From Faucicola sp902506225 (lineage in GTDB: Bacteria > Pseudomonadota > Gammaproteobacteria > Pseudomonadales > Moraxellaceae): a stretch of DNA of 64,000 bases. The notes under the pieces are model-generated. The model was not told the DNA's origin, did not search any database, and saw nothing but the letters and a program-made list of their open reading frames with translations. Position 1 is the first letter of the stretch; each line of letters starts with the position of its first letter. A program made the position numbers and the translations under genes. The stretch lies in assembly GCA_902506225.1 (NCBI GenBank), contig LR733345.1, forward strand, positions 1,922,001 to 1,986,000, in the 5' to 3' direction. Positions 17,407-25,847 of the stretch are shown here, piece after piece.

Positions 17407-18429
17407 TCAAGACTGCCGTGGGTCAAACGCATCTCGCAGCGCTTCCCCAATAAAAATCAGCAGCGACAACATAATCGTTAAACTAAAAAACCCAGCCAAA
17501 GCGAGCCACGGTGAATCCAAATTATCTTTTCCCTGCGAAATTAGCTCCCCCAAAGACGGCGACCCTGCCGGCAAGCCATAGCCCAAATAATCGAGCGTGG
17601 TGAGTGCCGTGATATTCGCCGTCAAAATAAACGGCAACTGCGACAGACTCGACGACATCGCATTGGGCAAAATATGGCGAAACATAATCTTGGCATCTGA
17701 CACCCCCATCGCTTTTGCCGACCGCACATAATCAAAATTTCTCGCTCGCAAAAACTCGGCACGCACCAAACCAACCAGTCCCATCCAGCCAAAGAGTAGC
17801 ATCAGCCCAAACAACACAAACACGCTTGGGCTAAACAGACTGACCAAAATAATAATCATAAACAGCTGTGGTAGCCCGCCCCACACTTCCATCAGCCGCT
17901 GACCCACCAAATCTGTCCAGCCGCCAAAATACCCTTGCACCGCCCCTACTGCAATGCCAATGATTGACCCTGCCACCGTCAACGCCAACCCGAATAATAG
18001 CGATACACGCAAACCATACAATACCCTCGCCAGCACATCTCGACCTTGGTCGTCGGTACCGAGCCAGTTTTGGGCATTGGGCGGCGCAGGAAACGGCACA
18101 TCACGACTCACACTTGGCGTTTGGTCAGCAAACGGTATCACAGGCTCAATCATATAGCCATGTTGGTTGATTAGGTCTTTGACCACAGGGTCTTGGTAAT
18201 TGGTTTCGGTCTCAAACACCCCGCCAAAGGTGGTTTCGGGGTAAGACTTGACGATGGGAAAATACCAGTGATTTTGGTAATTGACCAGTATGGGCTTGTC
18301 ATTGGCGATAAGGTTTGCCCCCATACAGGCAAGGAAAATCAGGCTAAACATGATGAGCGAAAAAAATCCCAACCGATTACGCCGAAAGCGGTGAATGCGG
18401 GCTTGCCAAACAGGATGTTTTATCAGCAT
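17407..18429 (-). CDS. yejE: Peptide ABC transporter permease (YejE)
   Basis: A 340-residue inner-membrane permease of the OppC/DppC type. One helix at about 17-38 is followed by a long periplasmic stretch (about 40-125) and a five-helix core. The cytoplasmic EAA loop reads F-D-Y-V-R-S-A-K-A-M-G-V-S, where YejF docks. The long periplasmic insert is characteristic of YejE. It forms the channel with YejB. Its ATG overlaps the yejB stop by one base (TAATG), so the two are translationally coupled. The C-terminus, D-A-F-D-P-R, is the usual one, so the gene is complete despite the vapBC module next to it. Confidence 0.93.
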   Translation of the reverse strand: MLIKHPVWQARIHRFRRNRLGFFSLIMFSLIFLACMGANLIANDKPILVNYQNHWYFPIVKSYPETTFGGVFETETNYQDPVVKDLINQHGYMIEPVIPFADQTPSVSRDVPFPAPPNAQNWLGTDDQGRDVLARVLYGLRVSLLFGLALTVAGSIIGIAVGAVQGYFGGWTDLVGQRLMEVWGGLPQLFMIIILVSLFSPSVFVLFGLMLLFGWMGLVGLVRAEFLRARNFDYVRSAKAMGVSDAKIMFRHILPNAMSSSLSQLPFILTANITALTTLDYLGYGLPAGSPSLGELISQGKDNLDSPWLALAGFFSLTIMLSLLIFIGEALRDAFDPRQS

Positions 18430-19478
18430 TAGCGACCCTCAAAATCAATACGGGGATCAATGAGATGATAAGTTACATCACTTATCAACTGCAAAATCAG
18501 CCCCATCAAGGTAAAAATAAACAACGTGCCAAAAATCACCGGATAATCGCGTTGCCCAATCGCTTCAAACCCCAGTCGTCCCAAACCATCCAAGTTAAAA
18601 ATTACTTCAATCAAAAAATTGCCGGTAAAAAATATTCCTACAATCGCCGACGGCAAGCCTGCAATAATAATCATCATCGCATTGCGAAATACATGACCGT
18701 ATAGCACTTTTTTTTCGCTTAACCCTTTACTGCGAGCCGTCAGCACGTATTGTTTGTTCAATTCTTCCATAAAACTGAACTTGGTCAAATACGCGAGTCC
18801 CGCAAACCCGCCAATCGTGCTTGCCGTGATGGGTAATGCCAAATGCCAAAAATAATCTTTGATTTTGCCAAACGTGGACAGCTTATCAAAATTCTCACTC
18901 ACCAAGCCTTGCAGCGGAAAAATCTGCCAATAACTCCCCCCTGCCAACATCACCAGTAACACCACCGCAAGCACAAACACAGGCACGGCATAACTCACCG
19001 CAAGCAGCAACGCGGTGGTTTTATCCATCAGTGAATTATGGCGTCTGGCTTTGGCAATCCCCAGCGGCACAGCGATTAAATAAATCAGTAGCGTACTCCA
19101 AAGCCCTAGCGAAATCGACACGGGCATTTTATCCAAAATCAGCTGCGCCACAGGTTTACCTTTAAAAAATGAGGTACCAAAATCGCCCTTGGCATAGCTT
19201 GTCAGCATGAGCCAAAACCGCTCGGGCGCGGATTTATCAAAGCCGTATTGTTTTTTAATAGCCTCGACCATGTCTGGCGATAAACCCCGACTGCCTTGAT
19301 ATGACGTAGGGGCAATTTGGGTTTGGGTTGAGCTGTGTTTTTGTTCTGCTTCAATTTGGGATATTTTTTGCTCGACAGGACCGCCAGGGGCAGATTGGAC
19401 AATGGCAAAATTGGTGAGCAGAATCAAAAACAAGGTGGGGATGATTAATAACAGCCGTTTAACAATATATTTGCCCAT
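18429..19478 (-). CDS. yejB: Peptide ABC transporter permease (YejB)
   Basis: A 349-residue inner-membrane permease of the OppB/DppB type, with the first helix at about 8-28 (K-R-L-L-L-I-I-P-T-L-F-L-I-L-L), the Q-S-A-P-G-G-P-V-E motif just after it, a periplasmic loop to about 110, and five more helices. The EAA loop is L-T-A-R-S-K-G-L-S-E-K-K-V. It pairs with YejE. It is separated from yejA by gloB, which is unusual, since yejA-yejB-yejE-yejF normally run together. Confidence 0.93.
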   Translation of the reverse strand: MGKYIVKRLLLIIPTLFLILLTNFAIVQSAPGGPVEQKISQIEAEQKHSSTQTQIAPTSYQGSRGLSPDMVEAIKKQYGFDKSAPERFWLMLTSYAKGDFGTSFFKGKPVAQLILDKMPVSISLGLWSTLLIYLIAVPLGIAKARRHNSLMDKTTALLLAVSYAVPVFVLAVVLLVMLAGGSYWQIFPLQGLVSENFDKLSTFGKIKDYFWHLALPITASTIGGFAGLAYLTKFSFMEELNKQYVLTARSKGLSEKKVLYGHVFRNAMMIIIAGLPSAIVGIFFTGNFLIEVIFNLDGLGRLGFEAIGQRDYPVIFGTLFIFTLMGLILQLISDVTYHLIDPRIDFEGR

Positions 19479-19525
19479 GGTTATCCCTCATTGTTATCTC
19501 TCATTATTAGCCTTAATTGTTAGCC

Positions 19526-20326
19526 TTAAAAGTTATTTTTTAGTTGACGTAAAGCTTTAAATATCTCAAACGGGCTGTCATCCTCAATGCCTGTCTGCGT
19601 TTGTACGGTTTTTATCATTTCATCACTGGGTGCAATCACCGCACGTATAAATGGATTAATGGCTTTTTCATCGGCAAGCGTGGTCGGTAAGGTTGGCGTA
19701 TTTTTTTGGCGTAACTCACTGTCATGCGCTATTGCCTGTGCAATGGCTGGATTATTGGGCTCGATAAACTGGGCAAAGTTAAGATTTGACAAGGTATACT
19801 CATGGGCAGGATAAAATAGCGTTTCATCATCATGTAACTGTGCAAAACGGTCAAAGCTTTCAAACAACGTCTCAATCGTGCCGGTAAAAACACGTCCACA
19901 ACCTGCGCGAAATAGCGTATCCCCACAAAAAATATGCAGACGGTTATCAAGCGTCACTAAGTACGCTAAATGATTTTCGGTATGCCCTGCCACCTGCCAC
20001 ACCTGCACAGGACTACCCCAAGCGGTTAATTCGCGCCCTTCAGCGACGGGGATTAACTGTGTGGCATTGATTAACGGGTGAATATTGGCATGCGCAAAAA
20101 TCTGTGCGTTTGGAAACGCATTTGACAATGCTGTCACGCCGCCTATGTGGTCGCTGTGATGATGGGTTACCCATATTTGGGTGATGGTCAGATTTTCACG
20201 GTTGACAAACTCTAAAACAGGCTCAGCATCGCCAGCATCAACAATAATCACTTCGTGTGTTTCATCATTGATTATCGCCCAAATATAGTTGTCAGTGAAG
20301 GCTGGGATTGGGTGGATTTTTAGCAT
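19526..20326 (-). CDS. gloB: Hydroxyacylglutathione hydrolase (glyoxalase II)
   Basis: A 266-residue metallo-beta-lactamase-fold enzyme with the metal motif T-H-H-H-S-D-H, a second His in A-G-H-T-E-N-H, the bridging Asp in F-C-G-D-T-L-F, and a final His in Y-P-A-H-E-Y-T. It hydrolyses S-lactoylglutathione to lactate and glutathione, the second step of methylglyoxal removal. The ATG at 20326 has AAGGA eight bases upstream; the frame extends to 20395 into yejA but that stretch is not GloB-like. It lies within the yejA-yejB interval, 14 bases after the yejA stop, so it probably shares the yej transcript. Confidence 0.93.
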   Translation of the reverse strand: MLKIHPIPAFTDNYIWAIINDETHEVIIVDAGDAEPVLEFVNRENLTITQIWVTHHHSDHIGGVTALSNAFPNAQIFAHANIHPLINATQLIPVAEGRELTAWGSPVQVWQVAGHTENHLAYLVTLDNRLHIFCGDTLFRAGCGRVFTGTIETLFESFDRFAQLHDDETLFYPAHEYTLSNLNFAQFIEPNNPAIAQAIAHDSELRQKNTPTLPTTLADEKAINPFIRAVIAPSDEMIKTVQTQTGIEDDSPFEIFKALRQLKNNF

Positions 20327-20340
20327 TGTTTTATTCCTTA

Positions 20341-22233
20341 TTATTTTCCTAAATACTGCATGACTTGTGCTTGTTTGTCTTTGTTCGCCCACCAATAATC
20401 GATGCCGATGGCATTGCTTGGCAGCGGCCCATGCTCATAAAATTTCCAATACGCCACATTGTCAGTATGCTTGCCATAAGTGGGCACGACATAATAGCCC
20501 GCCCGTAGCAGACGGTCTAATACTTTGCTGTATAGCACAATATCGTCACGATTCTTCGACACTATGAGTTTGGCAATCACCGCATCAATGGCTTTGTTTT
20601 TGATACCTGCCGAGTTTTGGTTGCCTTTTTCGTCTGCGGCTTGTGAGCCCCACATATAGGTTTGCTCGGCGCCAGGTGACAAACTTTGGGCAAACATATC
20701 GACAATCATGTCGTAGTCGTATCTGCGAGTGCGCTCTAGGTACTGGGGGACATCGGCTTGGCGAAAGCTGGCATCAAAACCGAGACGTTGCAGGTTACGT
20801 AAAAAAGGCAACACAATGCGCGCATTCTTGTCATCAGTGGATAAAAATTCCAGTTTGGCGGGCTGACCATTGGGCTGATATAGCTTCATATTTTGGTATT
20901 TGAAACCCGCTTGCAGCAGCAATTCACGCGCTTTTAATAAGTTATCTCGATTAAATCCGTCGCCAGTTGATTTGGGGGCTTGCCAATCGCTTAAAACAGC
21001 CTGTCTTTGAATAGGCTCAAGGTCAGGTAATAGCGGATTGATAACCGCCAGCTCTTGGGGCGTTGGTCTGCCCGTTGCCGCAAGCGCTGACCCATGAAAA
21101 AAACTTTGCAAGCGTTCATACTGCCCATAAAACATGGTTTTATTGAGCCATTCAAAATCATACGCCAGTGTCATCGCTTGGCGCACCCGAATGTCTTGAA
21201 AAATCGGTCGGCGCAAATTCATCACAATCGCTTGCATCGGTACGGGATTGTTATTGGCGATTTGCGCTTTTATGATCATGCCTGCTTTGACGGCAGGAAA
21301 GTTATAACCCGTTGCCCATGTCCGCGCTTTGTTTTCGACACGGAAAAAATATTCGCCGGATTTAAAGCCTTCAAATGCCACTTCGGGGTTTTGATAATAC
21401 ACATATTTAATTTGGTCAAAATTATAGCGACCGACATTCACCAACACGCCTGCATCAGGTTTGGCGCCCCAATAATTGGGGTCACGCACATAAGTAATGG
21501 CGCGTCCTGCATCGATTGTACCGACTTTATACGCGCCACTGCCCATCAGTGGCGTCAGTCCGACTTTATCAAAATAGCCATCAATCGATTTTTTTGACCA
21601 AATCGGCATTTGCGCGACGGTCAGTTTGATTTCTTGGTTGTCTTTGGACTTAAAAATAAATTTGACGGTTTGTCGATCTATGACTTGCGTTTCTTTGACA
21701 TCGGATAGATAGCTACGCATACTCATCACGCCTTTTGTCAGCAGTGCATCCATACTGGCTTTGACATCTTGCGCCGTCACAGGCGTGCCATCCCAAAAAT
21801 AGGCTTTGGGGTTGATGTGATAGATAACCCAGCTAGGGTCATCTGGGTCATAAGTGACTTTATCCGCCAGTAGTGGGTACTGCACAAACGCTTCAGACAG
21901 CGAGCCTGTCATCAAACTTTCAAACAAATAATCGGTGCCGGTCACAGGTGTACCGACATCAATCCATTTATTAATACTGTCAAAAGTGCCGATGGCAGAT
22001 AGGCTCAACACACCGCCTTTGGGGGCGTTGGGATTGGCATAGGGTAAATGAGAAACATTGGCAAATTGCGCGGTGCTGTTGTGAGCGATAGACGTGTCAG
22101 TGATGATAGCGGTATTGGCAGCGGACGTGACCACTAACAAGCCCAGCACCCAGCATTTTTTGCCAAATGTCTGGCGAGTGACTACCCTCATCCAGTGGGC
22201 TGGTTTTATCGCCCTGTTTTTTTTCACTTGCAT
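20341..22233 (-). CDS. yejA: Peptide ABC transporter substrate-binding protein (YejA)
   Basis: A 630-residue family 5 periplasmic binding protein, the size of YejA. An N-terminal basic stretch and hydrophobic core (about 25-41) form a signal peptide, with cleavage probably near A-N-T-A. The mature part opens with H-L-P-Y-A-N-P-N-A-P-K-G-G, and D-D-P-S-W-V-I-Y-H-I-N-P-K-A-Y-F-W-D-G-T-P-V-T-A-Q-D-V is the family signature. It captures peptides in the periplasm for YejB/E/F. The start could be the ATG at 22233 (AGGGGG is almost adjacent) or the next Met, 14 codons in. It heads the yejA-gloB-yejB-yejE group. Confidence 0.92.
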   Translation of the reverse strand: MQVKKNRAIKPAHWMRVVTRQTFGKKCWVLGLLVVTSAANTAIITDTSIAHNSTAQFANVSHLPYANPNAPKGGVLSLSAIGTFDSINKWIDVGTPVTGTDYLFESLMTGSLSEAFVQYPLLADKVTYDPDDPSWVIYHINPKAYFWDGTPVTAQDVKASMDALLTKGVMSMRSYLSDVKETQVIDRQTVKFIFKSKDNQEIKLTVAQMPIWSKKSIDGYFDKVGLTPLMGSGAYKVGTIDAGRAITYVRDPNYWGAKPDAGVLVNVGRYNFDQIKYVYYQNPEVAFEGFKSGEYFFRVENKARTWATGYNFPAVKAGMIIKAQIANNNPVPMQAIVMNLRRPIFQDIRVRQAMTLAYDFEWLNKTMFYGQYERLQSFFHGSALAATGRPTPQELAVINPLLPDLEPIQRQAVLSDWQAPKSTGDGFNRDNLLKARELLLQAGFKYQNMKLYQPNGQPAKLEFLSTDDKNARIVLPFLRNLQRLGFDASFRQADVPQYLERTRRYDYDMIVDMFAQSLSPGAEQTYMWGSQAADEKGNQNSAGIKNKAIDAVIAKLIVSKNRDDIVLYSKVLDRLLRAGYYVVPTYGKHTDNVAYWKFYEHGPLPSNAIGIDYWWANKDKQAQVMQYLGK

Positions 22234-22315
22234 CCCCCTGACCCCTTCACCTATTTTTCAAAAAACCTTGGTATTGCCAGCTGTTATCCCTCATATGCCC
22301 CACACCCGCTAACTA

Positions 22316-22351
22316 TAAAAAAGACTTAACAAGCATTTTATGTTAAGTCTT
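22316..22351 (-). terminator. Rho-independent terminator after serC
   Basis: An 11-bp perfect stem (22321-22331 with 22341-22351), nine-base loop, and a run of T on the minus strand to about 22316. It separates serC from yejA. Confidence 0.88.
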
Positions 22352-22376
22352 AATGTAGCACGATTGTTAAATCTTT

Positions 22377-23480
22377 TTATACGCTAGTTTGTTCAAACTG
22401 CTGCATAAATTTGATTAACTTTTCAACGGTCGCCAAATCAATCGCGTTATAAATACTGGCGCGCATACCGCCCACTGTACGGTGCCCTTTAAGATTCAAC
22501 AATCCGGCTTCGTCAGCTTTAGCCAAGAAGGTTTTATCAAGTTGACTATCTGCCAAGGTAAAGGGTACATTCATGATTGAGCGGTTGTCTTTGTTGACAG
22601 GGTTTTGATAAAAATCGCTTTGGTCGATAAATTCATACAGCTTTTGCGCTTTTAACAAATTTTGTTGATAAATTGCCTCGACACCCCCTTGCTCAAGCAA
22701 CCATTCAAACACCAAACCTGCCAAATACCAAGCAAAAGTTGCTGGGGTATTGACCATCGAATCATTGTCGGCTTGGTTTTTATAGTCCAAGATACTTGGG
22801 CAAACCAAGTTGGCATGACCGATCAAATCATCACGGACAATCACAAGCGTCAAACCCGCAGGACCGATATTTTTTTGCGCCCCTGCATAAATCAGTCCAA
22901 ATTTTGATACCTCTATTGGGCTAGATAGGATGCAAGATGACATGTCCGCCACGATGGGTACATTGACCGCTGGCACATCAAACATCGCCAAGCCATTAAT
23001 GGTCTCATTGGGGCAGTAATGAAAATAATCGGCGTTGTCATTAAGTTGCCAGCTATCACGTGGGGGCACAGTGGTATAGTTGCTGTCTTTGGCAGAAGCG
23101 ACGACATTGATTTTGCCTAGCCCTGCTTGCTCATAGCATTTGGCTTCGCTGATGGCTTTTTTTGACCAAATGCCAGTGTCTAAATAATCAGCTTCCCCTT
23201 TGAGTAAATTCAAAGGAATGGCTGAAAACTGCAGGCTTGCGCCACCTTGCAAAAATAGCACTTTATAATTGTCAGGAATGTTCATGAGCTTTCGCAAATC
23301 CTGCTCGGCTTTTGAGGCAATGCCCATAAATTCACTGCTACGGTGGCTCATCTCCATCACCGACATGCCTGAGCCATGCCAATTTAACAATTCGGCTTGC
23401 GCTTTTTGCAGCACCGCAGTCGGCATAGATGCTGGGCCTGCACAAAAGTTAGCAACACGTTGATCAAAGCTGACACTCAT
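22377..23480 (-). CDS. serC: Phosphoserine aminotransferase
   Basis: A 367-residue class V aminotransferase. F-C-A-G-P-A-S-M-P near the N-terminus, the M-S-H-R-S-S-E-F motif, and the PLP lysine K203 in A-G-A-Q-K-N-I-G-P-A-G identify SerC. It converts 3-phosphohydroxypyruvate to phosphoserine in serine synthesis and also acts in pyridoxal phosphate synthesis. It is a single gene with its own terminator. Four 15-bp direct repeats lie just before its start codon and could affect its expression. Confidence 0.97.
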   Translation of the reverse strand: MSVSFDQRVANFCAGPASMPTAVLQKAQAELLNWHGSGMSVMEMSHRSSEFMGIASKAEQDLRKLMNIPDNYKVLFLQGGASLQFSAIPLNLLKGEADYLDTGIWSKKAISEAKCYEQAGLGKINVVASAKDSNYTTVPPRDSWQLNDNADYFHYCPNETINGLAMFDVPAVNVPIVADMSSCILSSPIEVSKFGLIYAGAQKNIGPAGLTLVIVRDDLIGHANLVCPSILDYKNQADNDSMVNTPATFAWYLAGLVFEWLLEQGGVEAIYQQNLLKAQKLYEFIDQSDFYQNPVNKDNRSIMNVPFTLADSQLDKTFLAKADEAGLLNLKGHRTVGGMRASIYNAIDLATVEKLIKFMQQFEQTSV

Positions 23481-23492
23481 AGCACGTTCCTT

Positions 23493-23552
23493 TTATCGTG
23501 TGAAATGTTATCGTGTGAAATGTTATCGTATGAAATGTTATCGTGTGAAATG
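23493..23552. repeat. Tandem repeat, 15 bp x 4, upstream of serC
   Basis: Four head-to-tail copies of TTATCGTGTGAAATG (23493, 23508, 23523, 23538); the third has A for G at one position. The array ends 13 bases before the serC ATG, so it covers the 5' untranslated region or core promoter. Copy number could vary by slippage. Confidence 0.92.
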
Positions 23553-23629
23553 ACATAAAAAAATACTTTACCACAATATGGCTAGTCGATGAATCATAAA
23601 GATGCGTCATCAATCGGCAGCTTTTAAGC

Positions 23630-24514
23630 TCAACTTGATAGCAACTGCCAAAGTTGGCGTTTTAGGCGATAATCATCGAGCATATCTACTAGATACGGCA
23701 GACGCTGTATCGGTTGTTCATCTAGACAGTCAGGCAATGGCGTCAATGCCCCCACCTTGGGATTGCCTTGATTGATACGGTATAAAAACCCCGAAAACCC
23801 TGCGACTGCCATCGGGTAGCTGCTCATTAATTGCACCGTGGCTTTGGGTAAATGCTGGCTATCGGTGAGCAAGGGAAAGTTAAAAAAATGCACTGACGCT
23901 TTTAACCCACTGATGATTTGTTGCCATAACTGCTGTTGGCGGCTGTCCGTCTGCAAAAAATGACTGTCAACCACCAGTGTCCACTCACCCACCACTATCG
24001 CCTGCACATCAAAACTGGCAGTGAGCAATTCATCATTGAGCTGTTCATTATTGAACCGTTCATCACTCTGCCCAGCATCACTGTACCCATCATTATTTGG
24101 CGCAGGGTCACTTTTGAAAGGTGAATGATTGGGTAAAGATGAATCATGCAGTAAAGATGAATGATTGGGTAAAGCTACATCATGGGGTCGAAAATTTGCC
24201 AGACTCGCTGGGGGTAATTCTACTGCGCTATCAACGGCATCATCTGCAATAACAGGATGATTGATGTCTGGCGTTGTATCAATGGGCGCAATTTCGCTAG
24301 TTAACCCAGTTTGAGCGGGTTGTAACTGCTGCGGCATGGCAGAAAGGGTCTCAACCGCTTGATAGGAAGAAAAAACCTCAAAATCTTCTAAATTAGCAAA
24401 CGTTTTGACCAGGCAATCTTGGCGCACCCAACGCGTAACACCCATCTGCGCCAGTATTTCGCTTTGCCAGGCATCGTACTGCTGCTCATCAAGGGTAAGG
24501 TCAGATACAGTCAT
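23630..24514 (-). CDS. HolD-like protein (possible DNA polymerase III psi subunit)
   Basis: A 294-residue acidic protein. Residues 16-34 (Q-S-E-I-L-A-Q-M-G-V-T-R-W-V-R-Q-D) resemble the N-terminus of HolD (Q-L-Q-Q-L-G-I-T-Q-W), the part of psi that binds the clamp loader. The C-terminal K-R-Q-L-W-Q-L-L resembles the A-A-L-W-Q-Q-I ending of psi. Psi links chi and SSB to the clamp loader. It is more than twice the length of E. coli HolD because of a variable, repeat-rich middle (about 65-165, with repeated L-P-N-H-S and D-S-S). The match rests on short motifs, so this is a tentative call. It stands between serC and aroC. Confidence 0.5.
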   Translation of the reverse strand: MTVSDLTLDEQQYDAWQSEILAQMGVTRWVRQDCLVKTFANLEDFEVFSSYQAVETLSAMPQQLQPAQTGLTSEIAPIDTTPDINHPVIADDAVDSAVELPPASLANFRPHDVALPNHSSLLHDSSLPNHSPFKSDPAPNNDGYSDAGQSDERFNNEQLNDELLTASFDVQAIVVGEWTLVVDSHFLQTDSRQQQLWQQIISGLKASVHFFNFPLLTDSQHLPKATVQLMSSYPMAVAGFSGFLYRINQGNPKVGALTPLPDCLDEQPIQRLPYLVDMLDDYRLKRQLWQLLSS

Positions 24515-24589
24515 ACCAATGTTAACTCAAGTTGAATGGGGCAATGCATTGTGGCAACCTTATGGCAACCAAATATCCCTATTAAAAAA

Positions 24590-25693
24590 TCATACAATCG
24601 GGGTGAGCGGCGCAGTGACATCTGCATTTTGCCCACGATGACGCAGATAATGGTCTAACAGCACAATGGCAAGCATGGCTTCTGCTATCGGCGTAGCACG
24701 CACACCGACACAAGGATCATGCCGACCTTTGGTGAGCATCTCTACTGCATTGCCGTGAATATCAATGCTTTGACCCGGGGTGGTGATACTGGCAGTAGGT
24801 TTTAGCGCAATACTCACTACAATCGTCTGACCCGATGAAATTCCCCCTAAAATTCCCCCGGCATGGTTGGCGTTAAAGCCGTGCAAGGTTAACTCGTCGC
24901 GAGACTCATGCCCAAACTGTCCCGCCACTGCCATGCCATCGCCAATTTCAACGCCTTTGACCGCATTGATGCTCATCATCGCATGGGCAATATCCGCATC
25001 AAGCCTGTCAAACACAGGCTCGCCCAATCCCACAGGCACACCCGATGCCAATATGGTGAGCTTTGCGCCACAGCTTGTCCCTTGCTCACGGCATTGGGTA
25101 ATTAGCTGCTCAAACTTTGGCAAGGCGTCTATATCCGCACAAAAAAATGGGTTGCTGTTGACAAAGTCCCAATCAATCGTATTTTCAGGTATCTGTTTGG
25201 CAACCACATCACCAATCTGGGTCACATAACCGCGGACTTCTACCCCCAGCCGTTGTTTCAAATATTTCTTGGCAATCGCGCCCGCTGCCACTCGCATTGC
25301 CGTTTCACGCGCTGATGAGCGACCACCGCCACGATAATCGCGAAACCCATATTTCATGCTATAAGTATAATCGGCATGGTTGGGACGAAAGGTGTCTTTA
25401 ATATCGCTATAATCTTTGGATTTTTGGTTGGTATTGCGAATTAATAGCCCAATAGAAGTGCCTGTCGTTTTACCCTCAAACACGCCAGAGATAATTTCAA
25501 CTGTATCGTCTTCACGGCGCTGGGTCGCAAATTTTGAGGTGCCCGGCTTACGACGATCTAGGTCAATTTGCAGATCTGCTTCGGTTAAAGGCAACCCTGG
25601 TGGCACACCGTCAACGATTGCCATAAGTCCTGCGCCATGTGATTCGCCACAGGTGGTGACGGTAAAAACTTGCCCGATGGTATTGCCTGCCAT
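24590..25693 (-). CDS. aroC: Chorismate synthase
   Basis: A 367-residue chorismate synthase. Family signatures G-E-S-H-G-A-G (near residue 16), R-R-x-P-G-T-S-K-F-A-T-Q-R, D-Y-R-G-G-G-R-S-S-A-R-E-T and the FMN-site G-I-L-G-G-I-S-S-G are all present. With reduced FMN it converts EPSP to chorismate, the last shared step of aromatic synthesis. It follows prmB on the same strand, the common gammaproteobacterial order, after a 154-base gap. Confidence 0.97.
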   Translation of the reverse strand: MAGNTIGQVFTVTTCGESHGAGLMAIVDGVPPGLPLTEADLQIDLDRRKPGTSKFATQRREDDTVEIISGVFEGKTTGTSIGLLIRNTNQKSKDYSDIKDTFRPNHADYTYSMKYGFRDYRGGGRSSARETAMRVAAGAIAKKYLKQRLGVEVRGYVTQIGDVVAKQIPENTIDWDFVNSNPFFCADIDALPKFEQLITQCREQGTSCGAKLTILASGVPVGLGEPVFDRLDADIAHAMMSINAVKGVEIGDGMAVAGQFGHESRDELTLHGFNANHAGGILGGISSGQTIVVSIALKPTASITTPGQSIDIHGNAVEMLTKGRHDPCVGVRATPIAEAMLAIVLLDHYLRHRGQNADVTAPLTPIV

Positions 25694-25847
25694 TTACGCT
25701 CCGCTTAATTTTTCATCAATACTTACAAATCAAATAATAGGTTTGTTGCACCCTGTTCATATATTGGTTTTTTTAGACGTTATCCAACTTATTAAATCAA
25801 CAAGCCCAATCAACAAGTTAAAGATAGTAACCTCAAACAAGCGCTTA

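Noticed and set aside
23493..23552. CRISPR array
   Set aside because: The 15-bp units are head to tail with no spacers, and no cas genes are present.
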